64,000 nt of DNA from Stanieria cyanosphaera PCC 7437 (GCF_000317575.1 NC_019748.1:1814001-1878000); one strand, 5' to 3'; numbered from the stretch's first letter, positions 8,475-18,097 are shown. Program-made: numbers and translations. The notes: generated from the letters alone by a model not told the origin.

Positions 8475-9884
8475 TTAGTTATATTCTAAAACCGTCCAAT
8501 ATTGTGCATTATTAGAAAATTTAGCCACAATATTTACTTTACCATTACTAACTGGTGCAAAGCCTTGAAATGAATTACCAGAACGTTCCAAAGGCGTCCA
8601 AATTTGGGAATTAAAATCTATTACTTGGACATCTAAAGCTTGTGGTAGATCGAGCTTGAAATATACTGACTGATTAACTGGTAAATTTTGAACCAACGGT
8701 TCATAAAGATAAGCCTTGTTTTTATGAAAAGTCTCAAAATTATTTAAAGGAAATGAAGCTACATTATTATTAGCAATAATTTGATAACTAATAGCATTAA
8801 TATACATTCCTGGATCAGTTTGTTTTTTAGCAAAAACTGTCAATTCATAATTGCCTGATGAAGGGAAAGCAACATTGATTATAAAATAACCATTTTTTCT
8901 TTGAATAAAATGATAATTATCTGGTAAAACTTCTGAGTTTTGCTGAACTGTTGCTGAAAGAATCACATCTTCTGGTGCTTTCAAAACTATTTCCACACGT
9001 CGATTAGTTTCAATAATTTTGGTTTTATGACTTATTATTTCTAATCCATATTTAAAAAATTGCGATGAAATTTTTGGTAGTTGCTCAAATTCTTGTTTAT
9101 TATAAGGTTTAGATAATAATTGCCATGCCGAATTACTCGGAAAATGATCGTAAATAAACTGTTTAGGTGCAGTAGCAAAATAATAGGAGTTAAAATTAGG
9201 TTGAAACTGCTCATTGGTTAGTGTACCTGCACCCCAAGTAGCATCTAATAAATACCAACCTCCATCTATTTTTACTGCATTCCAAGCATGATTGGGTTGA
9301 TCACCATTACCAACAGCATAACCATAGCCTTTAGCATAGCCTTCAATAATAGCAACTTCTAATCCCATTTCAATTGCCAAAGCATGATAAAGATTCGCAT
9401 ATCCAGAACAAACTGCTTGGCGATTTATTAATACTACTTCTGGATTGCCACTAGGATATTGTCCACTTAAAAAACCTTTAGCATCATAAGCAATATGATA
9501 GCCGACCCAAGCATAAATAATTCTAGCCTTTTCTAAATCGGTGGTTACATATTGTGATAGCAAAGAAGCTAATTCTGAAATAGATTTTCCCTGATAGTTA
9601 AGATTAGCTGCCTGACGATCTAAATTTGTGTAATTATAATTTTTAGCAATAAATTGAGAACCAATTTCTGTCGGCTTAGGATTTATTTGGGTAATAGAAT
9701 TTTGATGACTATTAAATGTAATTGAATAATTGTCACTCCAAGAAATATTTGTTCTTTGCTGTTGTTTCCAGGTCAAATAAATAGATAAAATAATTGTGCA
9801 AACAATAAAATAATTTTGAATAGAGATTGAGTTTTTCTGACTTATTTTTCGGTTTAATTTTTTATGTTCTTTCTTAGTTACCAT
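8475..9884 (-). CDS. Transglutaminase-like domain protein, membrane anchored
   Basis: This 469-residue protein has a basic N-terminus and one hydrophobic helix at about residues 25-40, so the rest is probably periplasmic. The transglutaminase/protease-like core lies at about 100-225. The Cys is in NRQAVCSGYANLYHALA, the His in QPNHAWNAVKI and the Asp in WYLLDATWG, so the catalytic triad is complete. This arrangement matches the kyphoscoliosis-peptidase-like branch. The C-terminal half has beta-rich segments typical of the cyanobacterial version and no known catalytic motif. The substrate is unknown. Convergent with the GTPase gene. Confidence 0.8.
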   Translation of the reverse strand: MVTKKEHKKLNRKISQKNSISIQNYFIVCTIILSIYLTWKQQQRTNISWSDNYSITFNSHQNSITQINPKPTEIGSQFIAKNYNYTNLDRQAANLNYQGKSISELASLLSQYVTTDLEKARIIYAWVGYHIAYDAKGFLSGQYPSGNPEVVLINRQAVCSGYANLYHALAIEMGLEVAIIEGYAKGYGYAVGNGDQPNHAWNAVKIDGGWYLLDATWGAGTLTNEQFQPNFNSYYFATAPKQFIYDHFPSNSAWQLLSKPYNKQEFEQLPKISSQFFKYGLEIISHKTKIIETNRRVEIVLKAPEDVILSATVQQNSEVLPDNYHFIQRKNGYFIINVAFPSSGNYELTVFAKKQTDPGMYINAISYQIIANNNVASFPLNNFETFHKNKAYLYEPLVQNLPVNQSVYFKLDLPQALDVQVIDFNSQIWTPLERSGNSFQGFAPVSNGKVNIVAKFSNNAQYWTVLEYN

Positions 9885-10019
9885 TTTAGTTGGATAAATT
9901 TTTATCTAACTACTAATTTTGCTTGAATCTAGAAAAAAACAGTGATTTTAAACAAAGAAAGAAGTGATTTTAAACCGAAGTTGTCAAAAAAATTTATTTT
10001 AGTCAGGAAAAAATAATAA

Positions 10020-10057
10020 TAGCACTGCCACAAGGATTAAATTGCTAAACAGTGCTA
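10020..10057 (-). terminator. Stem-loop downstream of nblA
   Basis: TAGCACTG and CAGTGCTA form a perfect 8-bp stem with a 22-nt loop. On the minus strand it is followed by ATTATTATTTTTTCC, a T-rich stretch. It lies 33 nt past the nblA stop codon, which suits a terminator. Confidence 0.55.
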
Positions 10058-10090
10058 TAAATATGATTATTAAATTACAGAAATATTAAT

Positions 10091-10303
10091 TTAATTATTA
10101 TTTTCACTAAACAAAGCATCTACCAAATCTTTACCTTGCTCCAAAAGTAAAACCTTATAAAGATTATCTTTGTAAAGCATTTGCTTATGAAGTTGAATTG
10201 ATAATTCTTGTGCTTCTTGATGAGATAAGTTTTGAACTGCATCAGCAAAAAGTTTATGACTAAATTCTTGCTCTAAGCTAAGTTGTTCGAGATGTTTATC
10301 CAT
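10091..10303 (-). CDS. nblA: NblA, phycobilisome degradation adaptor
   Basis: NblA is a small alpha-helical protein that docks on phycobiliproteins and recruits Clp protease to dismantle phycobilisomes during nitrogen or sulfur starvation. The 70-residue protein contains the family pattern LSLEQEFSHKLFADAVQ, then QEAQELSIQLHKQMLYKDNL and YKVLL. A good RBS-like AGGAAAAT precedes the ATG. It forms a monocistronic unit with its own 3' hairpin. The upstream 250 nt are very AT-rich, but no NtcA box (GTA-N8-TAC) was recognised. Confidence 0.92.
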   Translation of the reverse strand: MDKHLEQLSLEQEFSHKLFADAVQNLSHQEAQELSIQLHKQMLYKDNLYKVLLLEQGKDLVDALFSENNN

Positions 10304-10553
10304 GATTTTCCTAATCTAAAATTAATTCGAGAGAAAAATTGTATTTTGAAATTTTCTCTTACAAACTAGATTGATTAACTAAACTCTAATTTATTTTTAT
10401 TAAGTCAAATTACATTGACTTTTGCGCAAAAATTATCGATCAATCTTTTTTTATTGTAGATACATATTTGTTGATAATTAAGAGAATTGATGTAGTGATA
10501 ACCGTAACAATTTAAGATTGTATTCTTTAGTAGAGACAATTCCTGAATCGCTC

Positions 10554-11672
10554 TTACTTTTCAATGTTTAAATATCCCTCAATTAAAATATCCGAATCAA
10601 TAGTTTGTAACTTAATATTTTCCAGTTTTAAAGCATCAGTCATTTTAATTAAACCAAGATTTCCGACTGGGGAAGGTGCAGCTTGACCCCCAATGATTTT
10701 TGGTGCGATAAATGCCATAATTTTTTGTACAGCACCATCAGCGATCGCTTGAGCAGCTAATATTCCTCCGCATTCCCATAAAATAGAAGATAATTCTCTA
10801 TCGTATAAATGTTTCATCACTGATTGAGGAGTTAATGCAGTTAAACTAACTACTTCTACTCCTTTCGCCTCTAACTGATTTCTTAACTGAGAATTATTAT
10901 TTGTTTCGGTAAATACTATCGTAGCTGCTTGATCGATATGCCAAAGCTGACAATCTTCTGGTAAATCTAAATTACGACTCATCACCACTCGTAAAGGATT
11001 GCGATCGCTTGTACCATGAGTAGTCAACTGGGGGTTATCTCGACGTACGGTATTACCACCAATAATTATTGCATCACAAGCACTTCTTAACTGATGAACC
11101 AAATGACGAGAAGCAGGAGTAGTTACCCAAGCACTATGTCCTGTGGAAGTAGCAATCTTGCCATCTAAAGTCATAGCATATTTAAGAATACCAAAAGGAC
11201 GTTGATGAAGAATGCGATGGATAAAAGCTTCATTAAGTTGACGACAAGCTTCTTCTTCTACTCCCACAATAACTTCAATACCGCGATCGCGTAAACGTTC
11301 AATTCCTTTTCCTGATACCAAAGGGTTCGGATCTACCATTCCGACAACAACTTTAGCTACTTGTGCTGCAATCAAAGCTTCTGTACAGGGAGGAGTCCGT
11401 CCATAATGATTGCACGGTTCAAGGTTAACATAAATAGTCGCTCCTTTTGCTTGTTCTCCTGCTGCTTGAAGAGCAAATACCTCTGCGTGAGGTTTTCCTG
11501 CACCAGGATGAAAACCTTCTCCCACTATATTACCTGCTTGGACAACTACAGACCCGACTAGAGGATTAGGAGAAGTATGTCCGCTAGCACGACTTGCCAA
11601 TTGTAGGCAGCGTTGCATCATCTGACAATCAAACGAAGATGATTGAGAATTGTCATTTAATTGGTTGTCCAT
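10554..11672 (-). CDS. ribD: Bifunctional riboflavin biosynthesis deaminase/reductase RibD
   Basis: RibD carries out steps 2 and 3 of riboflavin synthesis: deamination and then side-chain reduction of the pyrimidine intermediate. The N-terminal deaminase domain (about 12-150) shows the zinc motifs HAEVFALQAAG and EPCNHYGRTPPCTEAL. The reductase domain (about 155-370) starts at RPFGILKYAMTLDGKIAT and contains IIIGGNTVRRDNPQLT. I chose the ATG at 11672, preceded by AGGA, over the in-frame TTG two codons upstream. Length (372) is typical. No FMN riboswitch was seen in front. Confidence 0.95.
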   Translation of the reverse strand: MDNQLNDNSQSSSFDCQMMQRCLQLASRASGHTSPNPLVGSVVVQAGNIVGEGFHPGAGKPHAEVFALQAAGEQAKGATIYVNLEPCNHYGRTPPCTEALIAAQVAKVVVGMVDPNPLVSGKGIERLRDRGIEVIVGVEEEACRQLNEAFIHRILHQRPFGILKYAMTLDGKIATSTGHSAWVTTPASRHLVHQLRSACDAIIIGGNTVRRDNPQLTTHGTSDRNPLRVVMSRNLDLPEDCQLWHIDQAATIVFTETNNNSQLRNQLEAKGVEVVSLTALTPQSVMKHLYDRELSSILWECGGILAAQAIADGAVQKIMAFIAPKIIGGQAAPSPVGNLGLIKMTDALKLENIKLQTIDSDILIEGYLNIEK

Positions 11673-11811
11673 GCTCAATTTTCCTAGTTGATCGCTATTA
11701 CTCCTCCATAATCAGATTTACATATTTATATAAAAATTATCAATATTTTGGCAATTGTAATTTAAATTACTTGGGAACTTTTTAAATTGATGTTGGTCTA
11801 GCAAAAAAAAA

Positions 11812-11895
11812 TCGGCGTTTTTTAATTAGCTAAAAGTTTTTATAAGTCAATTACAGTTACTTAATTTATAAAAAAATTTAACGTTAAAACGCCGA
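11812..11895. repeat. Long-range inverted repeat in a leader region
   Basis: TCGGCGTTTT at 11812-11821 is the exact reverse complement of AAAACGCCGA at 11886-11895. The two are separated by 64 nt of A/T-rich DNA. It lies 31 nt before the GTG of the small wHTH-like gene and could be a paired operator or an RNA fold in its leader. Confidence 0.4.
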
Positions 11896-11926
11896 AGATT
11901 TAGTTGTAGACAGGGGAAAATTTACG

Positions 11927-12166
11927 GTGACGAAAATCAAAATTATTAATGCTATTTCAGGGAAAAATACTACTCAGCAAATTTTAGAAACAATTCAAAT
12001 TTACCAAGATGGTATTACAATTCAAGCATTAAGCAAATCTTTAAATCGTCCCGTTTCTATGTTACAAATTTGTCTCAAAAACTTAATTGCCTTAAAAAAA
12101 ATTTCTGTTCGTAAAAGTAAAACTGATTTAAGTTTAATTTATTATCCTAACAACAAAAATATTTGA
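11927..12166 (+). CDS. Small hypothetical protein, winged-helix-like
   Basis: This 79-residue basic protein starts at a GTG, with GGGGAAAA about 9 nt upstream as a possible RBS. The middle (QQILETIQIYQDGITIQALSK, then SLNRPVSMLQICLKNLI) has the helix-turn-helix spacing of small MarR/GntR-like winged helices, followed by a Lys-rich wing. Function is not known. It is convergent with sigF. Confidence 0.55.
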   Translation: MTKIKIINAISGKNTTQQILETIQIYQDGITIQALSKSLNRPVSMLQICLKNLIALKKISVRKSKTDLSLIYYPNNKNI

Positions 12167-12188
12167 TAATATTAATTAAAGATTAAGC

Positions 12189-12974
12189 TTAAGCACAATT
12201 TTCTTGCTTCATCGATTTTTTGAGGATTTTCAAACCTTTTTTCATCTGACGAGAAACGGTAACCACACTAATTCCTAATAATTGGGCAGTCTCTTTTTGA
12301 GTTAAATCGTGTAAAAAAACAAATTCTACTACATTTCTAGTGCGGTCTTCCAATTGAGATAAAGCTTGTTGTAAACGAAAACGATCCTCATGGGCTAATT
12401 GAAAACTACGGTATTTAGGATCGGGAACTAAATCTGATAAAAGGGTTTGACTGTCATTATCATGATTAACAGAAACGTCTAAACTTAATGGATTTCTATT
12501 TTGATGAGCTAATTTAATATCGTGCCACTCTTTTAAAGAAATTTCTAAAAACTGCGCGATTTCTGAATCTAAAGGTTGACGATTAAATTGAGTACGAAAA
12601 CTTTGAATAAAATTAATTGATTGTTGTCTTAATTCTACCCAACGTCTAGGAATGCGGAGAGTAGAACTTTTATCTCGGAGATAGTGTTGAATTTCACCTC
12701 TAATATAAGGAATAGCAAAAGAACTAAAAGCATTACCTTTTTCAAGATCGAAACGTTCAATTGCTCTAATTAAACCAATACAACCGACTTGTAATAAGTC
12801 TTCATAAGTTTCATTGCATTGATTGAGCCAATGATTTACCTCTTTTTTAACCAAACCAATATTTAATTCCATGATTTGGTTACGTAATTTAGTGCTTTTA
12901 TTAATTTGATATTCCTGTAATAAAAGTAAGCTATCAATTTTAATATTATTATTAATACAAACTGACATTGTCAT
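12189..12974 (-). CDS. sigF: Group 3 RNA polymerase sigma factor, SigF type
   Basis: The 261-residue protein carries sigma-70 region 2 (EDLLQVGCIGLIRAIERFDL, then AFSSFAIPYIRGEIQHYLRD, about 60-110), region 3 (RIPRRWVELRQQ) and region 4 with a terminal HTH (TQKETAQLLGISVVTVSRQM, about 225-245). The absence of region 1.1 and the short length place it in the sporulation/flagellar-like group 3. In cyanobacteria SigF controls type IV pili, motility and cell-surface functions. The assignment to SigF rather than another group 3 factor is by overall resemblance. The upstream gap (12975-13242) shows no gene. Confidence 0.85.
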   Translation of the reverse strand: MTMSVCINNNIKIDSLLLLQEYQINKSTKLRNQIMELNIGLVKKEVNHWLNQCNETYEDLLQVGCIGLIRAIERFDLEKGNAFSSFAIPYIRGEIQHYLRDKSSTLRIPRRWVELRQQSINFIQSFRTQFNRQPLDSEIAQFLEISLKEWHDIKLAHQNRNPLSLDVSVNHDNDSQTLLSDLVPDPKYRSFQLAHEDRFRLQQALSQLEDRTRNVVEFVFLHDLTQKETAQLLGISVVTVSRQMKKGLKILKKSMKQENCA

Positions 12975-13242
12975 TATCCCTAAATTGAAAGCAAAATACT
13001 TTTTAAACTTGATAAGTTAAAAGGAAATCAACAATTAATCAATTGGGAAATATTGGCAATCAATAAATATCAATTTCTACCTTTAACTAAACCAAGCATA
13101 TTCTTTGCTTTAAGTTAGAGACAACAGCATTTTCACGTCATTTTTTTTATAAAATTCCAGTGAATTAAATGGAGATTTTACTGATTAACTTTTAAAAGTT
13201 GTGTAAAAATACCGAATATTTAAATTTAAAATAAAATTATTG

Positions 13243-13268
13243 AAAAAAAAGGGGGCTAACTGCCCCAA
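13243..13268 (-). terminator. Rho-independent terminator of psbO
   Basis: On the minus strand GGGGCAGTTAGCCCC forms a GC-rich hairpin followed by TTTTTTTT. It lies 50 nt after the psbO stop codon. The 343-nt sigF-psbO gap holds no other recognised element. Confidence 0.85.
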
Positions 13269-13317
13269 TTTTTATTTGCTAATTATGTGTTTCTTCAAAA
13301 AACTGTAACCAAATTTG

Positions 13318-14148
13318 TTATGCTGCTGGTTGAACTCGACCATAGAATGTGCCACGAACTTTAACTTCTTCTGGTTCTTCAGCACCTAAATCTGTAGCAG
13401 AAGTTTGTTCACTTACAAACACTCCAGCAATTTCCCCTGTGCTGCTATCAACTTTGGTAACATTTAAAGCAATTTTGCCTTTCCTTGAAACAAATTCTTT
13501 AACATTGGCACGAGTAAAATCTTCATCATCTGCTCTGGCTGGTAATGCTACCGCATTATCGTAACCACTGGCAAGACTACGACCTTTAGGATCGAGAAAT
13601 ACTTGTCCACGATAGGAAGGAACTTTAAATTCTCCAGAAAAATCAGTAGAAGCATTGATTGAATTTAAGTTAGGTTGAGTTTTAGCAATCAAATTTTTAA
13701 TGGTAAACAGAAAAGGTACTTCTTTACCTCCAGGTAATAAAACAGTAATTGCCTGGAAATCAATTCCATCTTTTTCCTTAAAAGTAAGACTACCGTCTTC
13801 ATTTAAGATGATGTCTCCACTAATTTGATCGAGACTAGAAGTATATCTGGTCAGTTTTTTACCTTGGATAAATTCAGCTTCTTGGCGTTTGTTAGCGGGT
13901 TCTTCTTTGACAAAAAACTCTTTTGGTTCGATACACAAATCTGTGATTGTGTATGATTTACTCGAATCTAAAGAAATAGAACCGCGACTAGTTTCTGGAA
14001 TATCAAGACAGGTATTAGCTATCCCAGTATTGAGAATATCATCATAAGTTAATTGATCTCTACTGATATTTTTTGGATTTTCACTACAAGCTGTCAACAC
14101 CCCTAAGCACAATGCTAAAAAGGCAGCAATTAATGCACGATACCTCAT
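13318..14148 (-). CDS. psbO: Photosystem II manganese-stabilizing protein PsbO
   Basis: PsbO is the 33-kDa extrinsic lumenal subunit that stabilises the Mn4CaO5 cluster. The start at 14148 (MRYRALIAAFLALCLGV) gives a lipoprotein-type signal ending at the lipobox LTAC (Cys near residue 19). Family blocks are QLTYDDILNTGIANTCLDI, ITDLCIEPKEFFVKEE, FTIKNLIAKTQPNLNSI, YRGQVFLDPKGRSLASGYD and VRGTFYGRV. The two Cys that form the disulfide (NTCLD and DLCIE) are present. An ATG four codons upstream (14160) is possible. Monocistronic, with a strong 3' terminator. Confidence 0.97.
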   Translation of the reverse strand: MRYRALIAAFLALCLGVLTACSENPKNISRDQLTYDDILNTGIANTCLDIPETSRGSISLDSSKSYTITDLCIEPKEFFVKEEPANKRQEAEFIQGKKLTRYTSSLDQISGDIILNEDGSLTFKEKDGIDFQAITVLLPGGKEVPFLFTIKNLIAKTQPNLNSINASTDFSGEFKVPSYRGQVFLDPKGRSLASGYDNAVALPARADDEDFTRANVKEFVSRKGKIALNVTKVDSSTGEIAGVFVSEQTSATDLGAEEPEEVKVRGTFYGRVQPAA

Positions 14149-14408
14149 GGTCAACCTCATTTTGTCAATTTTAGATTTAACATCGAGCGCGAATGTCAGT
14201 AAAAATATGTAATTTAGACAAGTTTAGTTAGTCTGGATGGTATCTACTCTACCAAATAGACACTACCCATAGTTCAATCATTAGAGATCCAATTGAAAAA
14301 ATTCTTTGATATAGAGCTTGTGACTTTCTGCACAACTAGACAAAAATCGACTTATGATAGCTTTAATCACTACAAAAACAAAGATCAAATTAGCCTTGTC
14401 GATGATTA

Positions 14409-14720
14409 ATGAGTAGCCAACAAAATTCACTTTCCACAGATTTAGAACAAAAACTTCAGGAAATTACTACTGTAGTTACGAGTTTAGCCGAAACTAATCA
14501 AGAAGATTTGCTATTTTTATTATCTCTATTACGGACTTTAGAATTAATTCATCGTCAGATTAGAACAGAAATGTTTGAACCAGCTTTACCCAATAGTCGA
14601 AATCAGTTATATCATTTGGTTAAAGATATTGAGGAACAAGGTGGTTGGCCATATATAGAACGAATGAAATTAAAAGATTTACTTTTAAATTTAGAGTCTG
14701 ATTCTAGTGAGATTATTTAG
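14409..14720 (+). CDS. Conserved hypothetical protein
   Basis: A 103-residue acidic, helical protein with no signal peptide or membrane segment. Leu-rich amphipathic stretches (LLFLLSLLRTLELIHRQIR) and the motif GGWPYIERMKLKDLL are visible. It resembles small hypothetical proteins of cyanobacteria, but no function can be given. It is divergent from psbO and 144 nt upstream of the phosphohexomutase gene. Confidence 0.6.
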   Translation: MSSQQNSLSTDLEQKLQEITTVVTSLAETNQEDLLFLLSLLRTLELIHRQIRTEMFEPALPNSRNQLYHLVKDIEEQGGWPYIERMKLKDLLLNLESDSSEII

Positions 14721-14864
14721 CCTTGGCAAAATAATTAACCAAGATAGAAGAAAAGATGAGTTTGAGTAGGTTAAAGTGCTGAAAATTCTTAGAGCTTTAG
14801 GTTCTCAAACCGTCATTTAAAAGCTAATCTGGAAGAAGTTATTTAAGTTATTAATCTTGGTTTT

Positions 14865-16307
14865 ATGGCTTTTACGATCAATCCAATTAAATTTGGTACG
14901 GATGGTTGGCGGGGTGTAATTGCTGCGGACTTTACTTTTGAGCGAGTAGCAATGCTTGCTCCTTTGGCAGCTAAGGTTTTAGCAGACAATTATGGTGGTG
15001 CTACGGGAAGTCGTACAGTAATTGTTGGTTATGATCGCCGTTTTTTGGCAGAGGATTTTGCTAAAGTTGCAGCCGAAGCTATTCAAGCAGCAGGTTTTGA
15101 CGTATTATTATCTCAGTCTTATGCTCCTACTCCTGCCTTTAGTTGGGCAGCTAAAGTTCAAAATGCTCTGGGTGCAATTGTGATGACTGCTTCTCATAAT
15201 CCGGCTGCTTATTTGGGGTTGAAGGTAAAAGGAGCTTTTGGGGGTTCGGTTTCGCCAGAAATTACCCAGCAAATTGAAGCAATTTTGGGTCAACCTTTGC
15301 CTGATGCAGAAAAACCTGGAAAATTAGAATTATTCGACCCTTGGGTAAGTTATTGTCAAGGTTTAAAAACTAAAGTTGATATTAAAACAATTAAAGCTGC
15401 GATCGCTTCTGGAAAAGTTCGGGTTTATGCCGATGTCATGCATGGTGCTGCTGCAACGGGTTTGGAAAGGTTGCTAGATTGTTCAATTGAAGAAATTAAT
15501 AGCGCACGCGATCCATTATTTGGCGGTGGCGCACCTGAACCTTTACCTAAGTATTTGCCCGATTTGTTTCGGACTATTAAGGAAGCTGCTCACCAATATC
15601 CTGATAGTATTAGAGTTGGGTTAGTTTTTGATGGGGATAGCGATCGCATTGCAGCCGTAGATGGTCAAGGTAATTTCTTAAGTTCTCAAGTTTTAATTCC
15701 TATTTTGATCGAACATTTGTCACAGAAAAAGGGTTTTACTGGGGAAATTGTTAAAACTGTTAGTGGTTCGGATTTAATTCCTCGTCTTGCCAAGCTTTAT
15801 AATTTGTCGGTTTACGAAACTCCGATTGGTTATAAATACATTGCGGATCGGATGTTATCGACAGAAGTTTTGGTTGGTGGGGAAGAATCGGGAGGAATTG
15901 GTTACGGTACTCACATCCCCGAACGCGATGCTTTATTATCTGCACTTTATGTGTTAGAAGCTGTAGTAGAATCAGGACGAGATTTAAGTGATATTTACGG
16001 ACAATTAGAGCAGAAAACTAATTTTACGGCAACTTACGACCGCATTGATTTGCCTCTAGCTAGTATGGAAGTCAGAGCGAAATTAGTGGAACGATTACAA
16101 AACGAACCTCTTCAAGAAATAGCTGGTAAATCAGTTGTTGATTGTTTGGATGTTGATGGTTATAAATATAGATTGGCAGATGATAGTTGGTTGTTGATTC
16201 GTTTTAGTGGTACTGAACCAGTTTTACGTCTTTATTGTCAAGCTCCTACCATGATAGAAGTTAAAAAAACCTTAGATTGGGCAAGAGATTGGGCAAATTC
16301 TGTTTAA
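14865..16307 (+). CDS. Phosphoglucomutase/phosphomannomutase family protein
   Basis: This 480-residue alpha-D-phosphohexomutase moves phosphate between C1 and C6 of a hexose phosphate, feeding glycogen or nucleotide-sugar synthesis. All four family loops are visible: the phosphoserine loop TASHNPAAYLGLK (about 103), the metal loop DGDSDRIAAVDG (about 257), the sugar-recognition loop GGEESGGIGYG (about 342) and the phosphate-binding loop RFSGTEPVLRLY (about 449). Cyanobacteria have several paralogues and the preferred sugar cannot be read from sequence. Confidence 0.93.
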   Translation: MAFTINPIKFGTDGWRGVIAADFTFERVAMLAPLAAKVLADNYGGATGSRTVIVGYDRRFLAEDFAKVAAEAIQAAGFDVLLSQSYAPTPAFSWAAKVQNALGAIVMTASHNPAAYLGLKVKGAFGGSVSPEITQQIEAILGQPLPDAEKPGKLELFDPWVSYCQGLKTKVDIKTIKAAIASGKVRVYADVMHGAAATGLERLLDCSIEEINSARDPLFGGGAPEPLPKYLPDLFRTIKEAAHQYPDSIRVGLVFDGDSDRIAAVDGQGNFLSSQVLIPILIEHLSQKKGFTGEIVKTVSGSDLIPRLAKLYNLSVYETPIGYKYIADRMLSTEVLVGGEESGGIGYGTHIPERDALLSALYVLEAVVESGRDLSDIYGQLEQKTNFTATYDRIDLPLASMEVRAKLVERLQNEPLQEIAGKSVVDCLDVDGYKYRLADDSWLLIRFSGTEPVLRLYCQAPTMIEVKKTLDWARDWANSV

Positions 16308-16429
16308 TCTGAGTTAATTTACACAACATCTAATCTTTGGGGTAATTTCTAAATTGCCCCTACAAACTTTGACTTCCACGTAGCGATAGTAGTTTAATTT
16401 AATCTGTGGGCAATGATTAGTCTTAATTA

Positions 16430-17002
16430 ATGAAAAAATTAATCGTAGCGACAGGTAATCCTGGGAAATTAAACGAAATTCAAGAATATCTTGTAGGTTT
16501 AGATTGGCAATTAGAACTAAAACCAGCCGAATTAGAAATTGAAGAAACGGGAACTACTTTTATTGAAAATGCCTGTCTCAAAGCATCTCAAGTAGCTCAA
16601 GCAGTGGGAGAGTGGGCGATCGCAGATGATTCGGGATTGGCAGTTGATGCGTTGGGTGGTGCGCCTGGATTGTATTCTGCTCGTTATGGTAAAAGTGATC
16701 AAGATAGAATTGCTAGATTATTAACCGAATTGGGAGAGCAACAAAATCGAAAAGCTCAGTTTATTTGTGCAATTGCGATCGCTGGCCCTGATGGTGTGAT
16801 TGCTTTACAAGCTGAAGGTATTTGTCCAGGAGAAATTCTTGATGCTCCTTGTGGAAAGGGAGGCTTTGGTTATGATCCGATTTTTTATGTACCTCAGATG
16901 CAACAAACTTTTGCCCAAATGCCCCCAGAAGTTAAGCAAAGAATTAGTCATCGCGGTAGAGCTATGAATCAGTTATTACCTCAATTAAGGCAGCTTAAGT
17001 AA
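16430..17002 (+). CDS. rdgB: XTP/dITP diphosphatase (RdgB/HAM1)
   Basis: This house-cleaning pyrophosphatase hydrolyses dITP, ITP and XTP so that deaminated purines are not incorporated. The 190-residue protein has the family blocks ATGNPGKLNEIQEYL (5-19), ADDSGLAVDALGGAPGLYSA (about 65-85), GKGGFGYDPIFYVP (about 142-155) and SHRGRAMNQL near the end. Catalytic Asp and substrate-binding residues are intact and the length is typical. It follows the phosphohexomutase by 122 nt on the same strand. Confidence 0.94.
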   Translation: MKKLIVATGNPGKLNEIQEYLVGLDWQLELKPAELEIEETGTTFIENACLKASQVAQAVGEWAIADDSGLAVDALGGAPGLYSARYGKSDQDRIARLLTELGEQQNRKAQFICAIAIAGPDGVIALQAEGICPGEILDAPCGKGGFGYDPIFYVPQMQQTFAQMPPEVKQRISHRGRAMNQLLPQLRQLK

Positions 17003-17224
17003 TAAATATCTAGGCAAAATTAATTGTGTACTTTAGGACTCAAAAGCTTGAGGAGAAAAGCAGCAAAGAAAAATATACAAATAAATTTGCTGAAGTACTT
17101 AAATATCTAATTTTTGCGCTAGTAAAAAAGTGCATCGGAATTTTTGCTACAGCAAACTGTATGCCATAAATTATCGTTAAAATAAACTCATAATGACTAT
17201 GAATAAATTAACAGATAAATAATT

Positions 17225-18097
17225 ATGGCTACTTTAAAACAAAGGCGAGCGGAAAATATCGACGGTGATTTTTACGTTGATGCTACTTGTATTGACTGTG
17301 ATACCTGTCGTTGGTTAGCACCAGAAGTATTTAATCGCCAAGGAGAACAATCGGCAGTATATCATCAACCGAATCGGGTAGAAGAAAGATTAAAAGCTAT
17401 GCAAGCCCTGCTTTCTTGTCCCACCAGTTCAATTGGTACAGTAGAAAAACCTCAAGATATTAAAAGCGTACAGGAAAGTTTACCTAGCCTGATTGAAGAC
17501 AATGTTTATTATTGTGGCTATCATTCTGAAGCTTCTTATGGTGCAGCTAGTTATTTAATTCAAAGACCAGAAGGTAACATTTTAATTGACTCTCCTCGTT
17601 TTGCTCCACCTTTAGTCAAAAAGTTAGAAGCAATGGGAGGAGTAAGATATATGTATCTAACTCATCAAGATGACGTTGCCGATCATCACAAATTTCACAA
17701 TCATTTTGGTTGTGAGCGTATTCTACATCAAGACGATTTTACTTCTGACACTAAAAACGTAGAAATTAAAATTGCTGGACTTGAAACAATTGAATTTGCC
17801 CCTGATATCTTAATTATTCCTGTTCCTGGTCATTCTAAAGGGCATACTGTCCTACTTTACCGCAATAAATTTTTGTTTACAGGAGATCATTTAGCTTGGT
17901 CACCTCGTCTTAATCATCTGGCTGCTTTTCATCGTTATTGCTGGTATTCTTGGTCAGAACAAATCAAATCAATGGAAAAACTCACCAATTATTCCTTTGA
18001 ATGGATTTTACCAGGGCATGGTCGTCGCTATCATAGCGATCGCGAAACAGTTCACGCTCAAATGAAACAATGCGTCGCTTGGATGAAGCAGCAATAG
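17225..18097 (+). CDS. Ferredoxin-like domain fused to a metallo-beta-lactamase-fold hydrolase
   Basis: Residues 15-85 look like a single-cluster ferredoxin: CIDCDTCRWLAPEVF followed about 45 residues later by LLSCPTS. Residues 95-290 have the MBL fold: ILIDSPRF, the metal loop LTHQDDVADHHKFH in place of the classical HxHxDH, a PVPGHSKGHTVLLY block, FTGDHLAWS and the terminal PGHGRRYH. Fusions of this type occur in cyanobacteria and plastids, and the substrate is unknown. The altered first metal motif (H-x-D-D-x-x-D-H) still offers His and Asp ligands. Confidence 0.85.
   Translation: MATLKQRRAENIDGDFYVDATCIDCDTCRWLAPEVFNRQGEQSAVYHQPNRVEERLKAMQALLSCPTSSIGTVEKPQDIKSVQESLPSLIEDNVYYCGYHSEASYGAASYLIQRPEGNILIDSPRFAPPLVKKLEAMGGVRYMYLTHQDDVADHHKFHNHFGCERILHQDDFTSDTKNVEIKIAGLETIEFAPDILIIPVPGHSKGHTVLLYRNKFLFTGDHLAWSPRLNHLAAFHRYCWYSWSEQIKSMEKLTNYSFEWILPGHGRRYHSDRETVHAQMKQCVAWMKQQ

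Noticed and set aside
10304-10553. NtcA site upstream of nblA
   Set aside because: No GTA-N8-TAC was found at a suitable position by eye.
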